Source of the DNA: Desulfocapsa sp.
GTDB lineage: Bacteria; Desulfobacterota; Desulfobulbia; Desulfobulbales; Desulfocapsaceae
Assembly (NCBI GenBank): GCA_021737265.1
Contig: JAIPEF010000005.1
Coordinates: 1-54,657 of the forward strand
Reading direction: 5' to 3'
DNA: 54,657 nucleotides
Shown here: positions 54,533-54,657 of the stretch, in pieces
Numbering within the stretch: position 1 is the first letter of the stretch
Layout: each line of letters begins with the position of its first letter
The notes under the pieces: generated by a model
What the model saw: only the letters and a program-made list of their open reading frames with translations
Databases searched by the model: none
Told to the model about the DNA's origin: nothing
Program-made: the position numbers and the translations under genes

Positions 54533-54657
54533 TTACCCATAAGTGTCACCAAATGGCTTAGTTTCTTCATCCAGCAACGCAAAACCCAGGCACATATATT
54601 GAAATTCATGGTAGCCATGCCATAGGGTCTGGTGTCCTGGTGGCGGATCATTTTTTC
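54533..54657 (-). pseudogene. Probable IS4/Tn5-like transposase C-terminal fragment, cut by window edge
   Basis: A minus-strand frame open from the window edge encodes a 40-residue tail ending at TAA (54533-54535). It includes DPPPGHQTLWHGYHEFQYM, then LGFALLDEE. A Pro-Gly-x-x-x-Leu-Trp-x-Gly pattern near the C-terminus occurs in IS4-superfamily transposases (recalled family feature). Too little is inside the window to decide whether it is a whole gene or a relic. Its 3' flank does not show the TGGCGTCGTA terminus of the small repeats. Confidence 0.35.

Overview
The window is almost entirely a surface-polysaccharide locus of about 45 genes from a Gram-negative bacterium. The base composition (moderate GC, by eye), the ppsR / two-TM protein / YchJ-like trio at the left edge, and the mix of Wzx and Wzm/Wzt export are compatible with a sulfate-reducing Desulfobacterota (Desulfobulbales-like) genome. 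That placement is inference; no rRNA or marker gene is present.

Layout. 1-1736 (+): a repeat copy, then ppsR, a two-TM protein and a YchJ-like SEC-C protein, which are housekeeping genes. 1758-12049 (-): a 1402-aa methyltransferase/double GT2 protein, a membrane glycosyltransferase-like pair, a degenerate SDR, two GT2 enzymes and a hexapeptide acyltransferase. 12180-22088 (-): a secreted beta-helix protein followed upstream by a tightly packed operon DUF4956 - CotH kinase - one-TM/TPR protein - VTC domain - MBOAT - SGNH. 22177-25759 (-): GT4, GT2 and UDP-xylose synthase. 26012-31933 (+): an oppositely oriented block with a GT-B-like protein, a GT2-NKWYS fusion, a GtrB/DPM-like GT2, a methyltransferase and a UPF0104 flippase-like protein. 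31980-43253 (-): two polytopic proteins, pyruvyltransferase, Wzx, GT2 enzymes and two paralogous PP-loop proteins. 43369-50708 (-): a double GT4, a GT4, a DUF4214/coiled-coil methyltransferase, Wzt, a 59-aa membrane ORF and Wzm. 51082-54657: an SGNH protein, a sulfotransferase, a methyltransferase and a probable transposase fragment at the edge.

How it works together. The genes supply an activated pentose (UDP-xylose), many glycosyltransferases, and decorations (pyruvyl, sulfate, O-acyl, methyl). Two lipid-linked export routes are present: a Wzx flippase and a Wzm/Wzt ABC exporter whose ATPase has a C-terminal glycan-recognition domain. The CotH/VTC/DUF4956 operon adds a putative kinase and a polyphosphate-polymerase-like domain to an O-acylation pair, suggesting a surface phosphorylation and acylation system.

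Structure outside genes. Five dispersed, nested palindromic elements (73 to about 157 bp) share termini of the TGGCGTCGTA / TACGACGCCA type. Two are flanked by 10-11 bp direct repeats and one by an imperfect 11-bp repeat, so they look like small non-autonomous mobile elements. Their internal hairpins differ in sequence between copies yet stay self-complementary. An inverted pair brackets the 13-kb block that contains the CotH operon.
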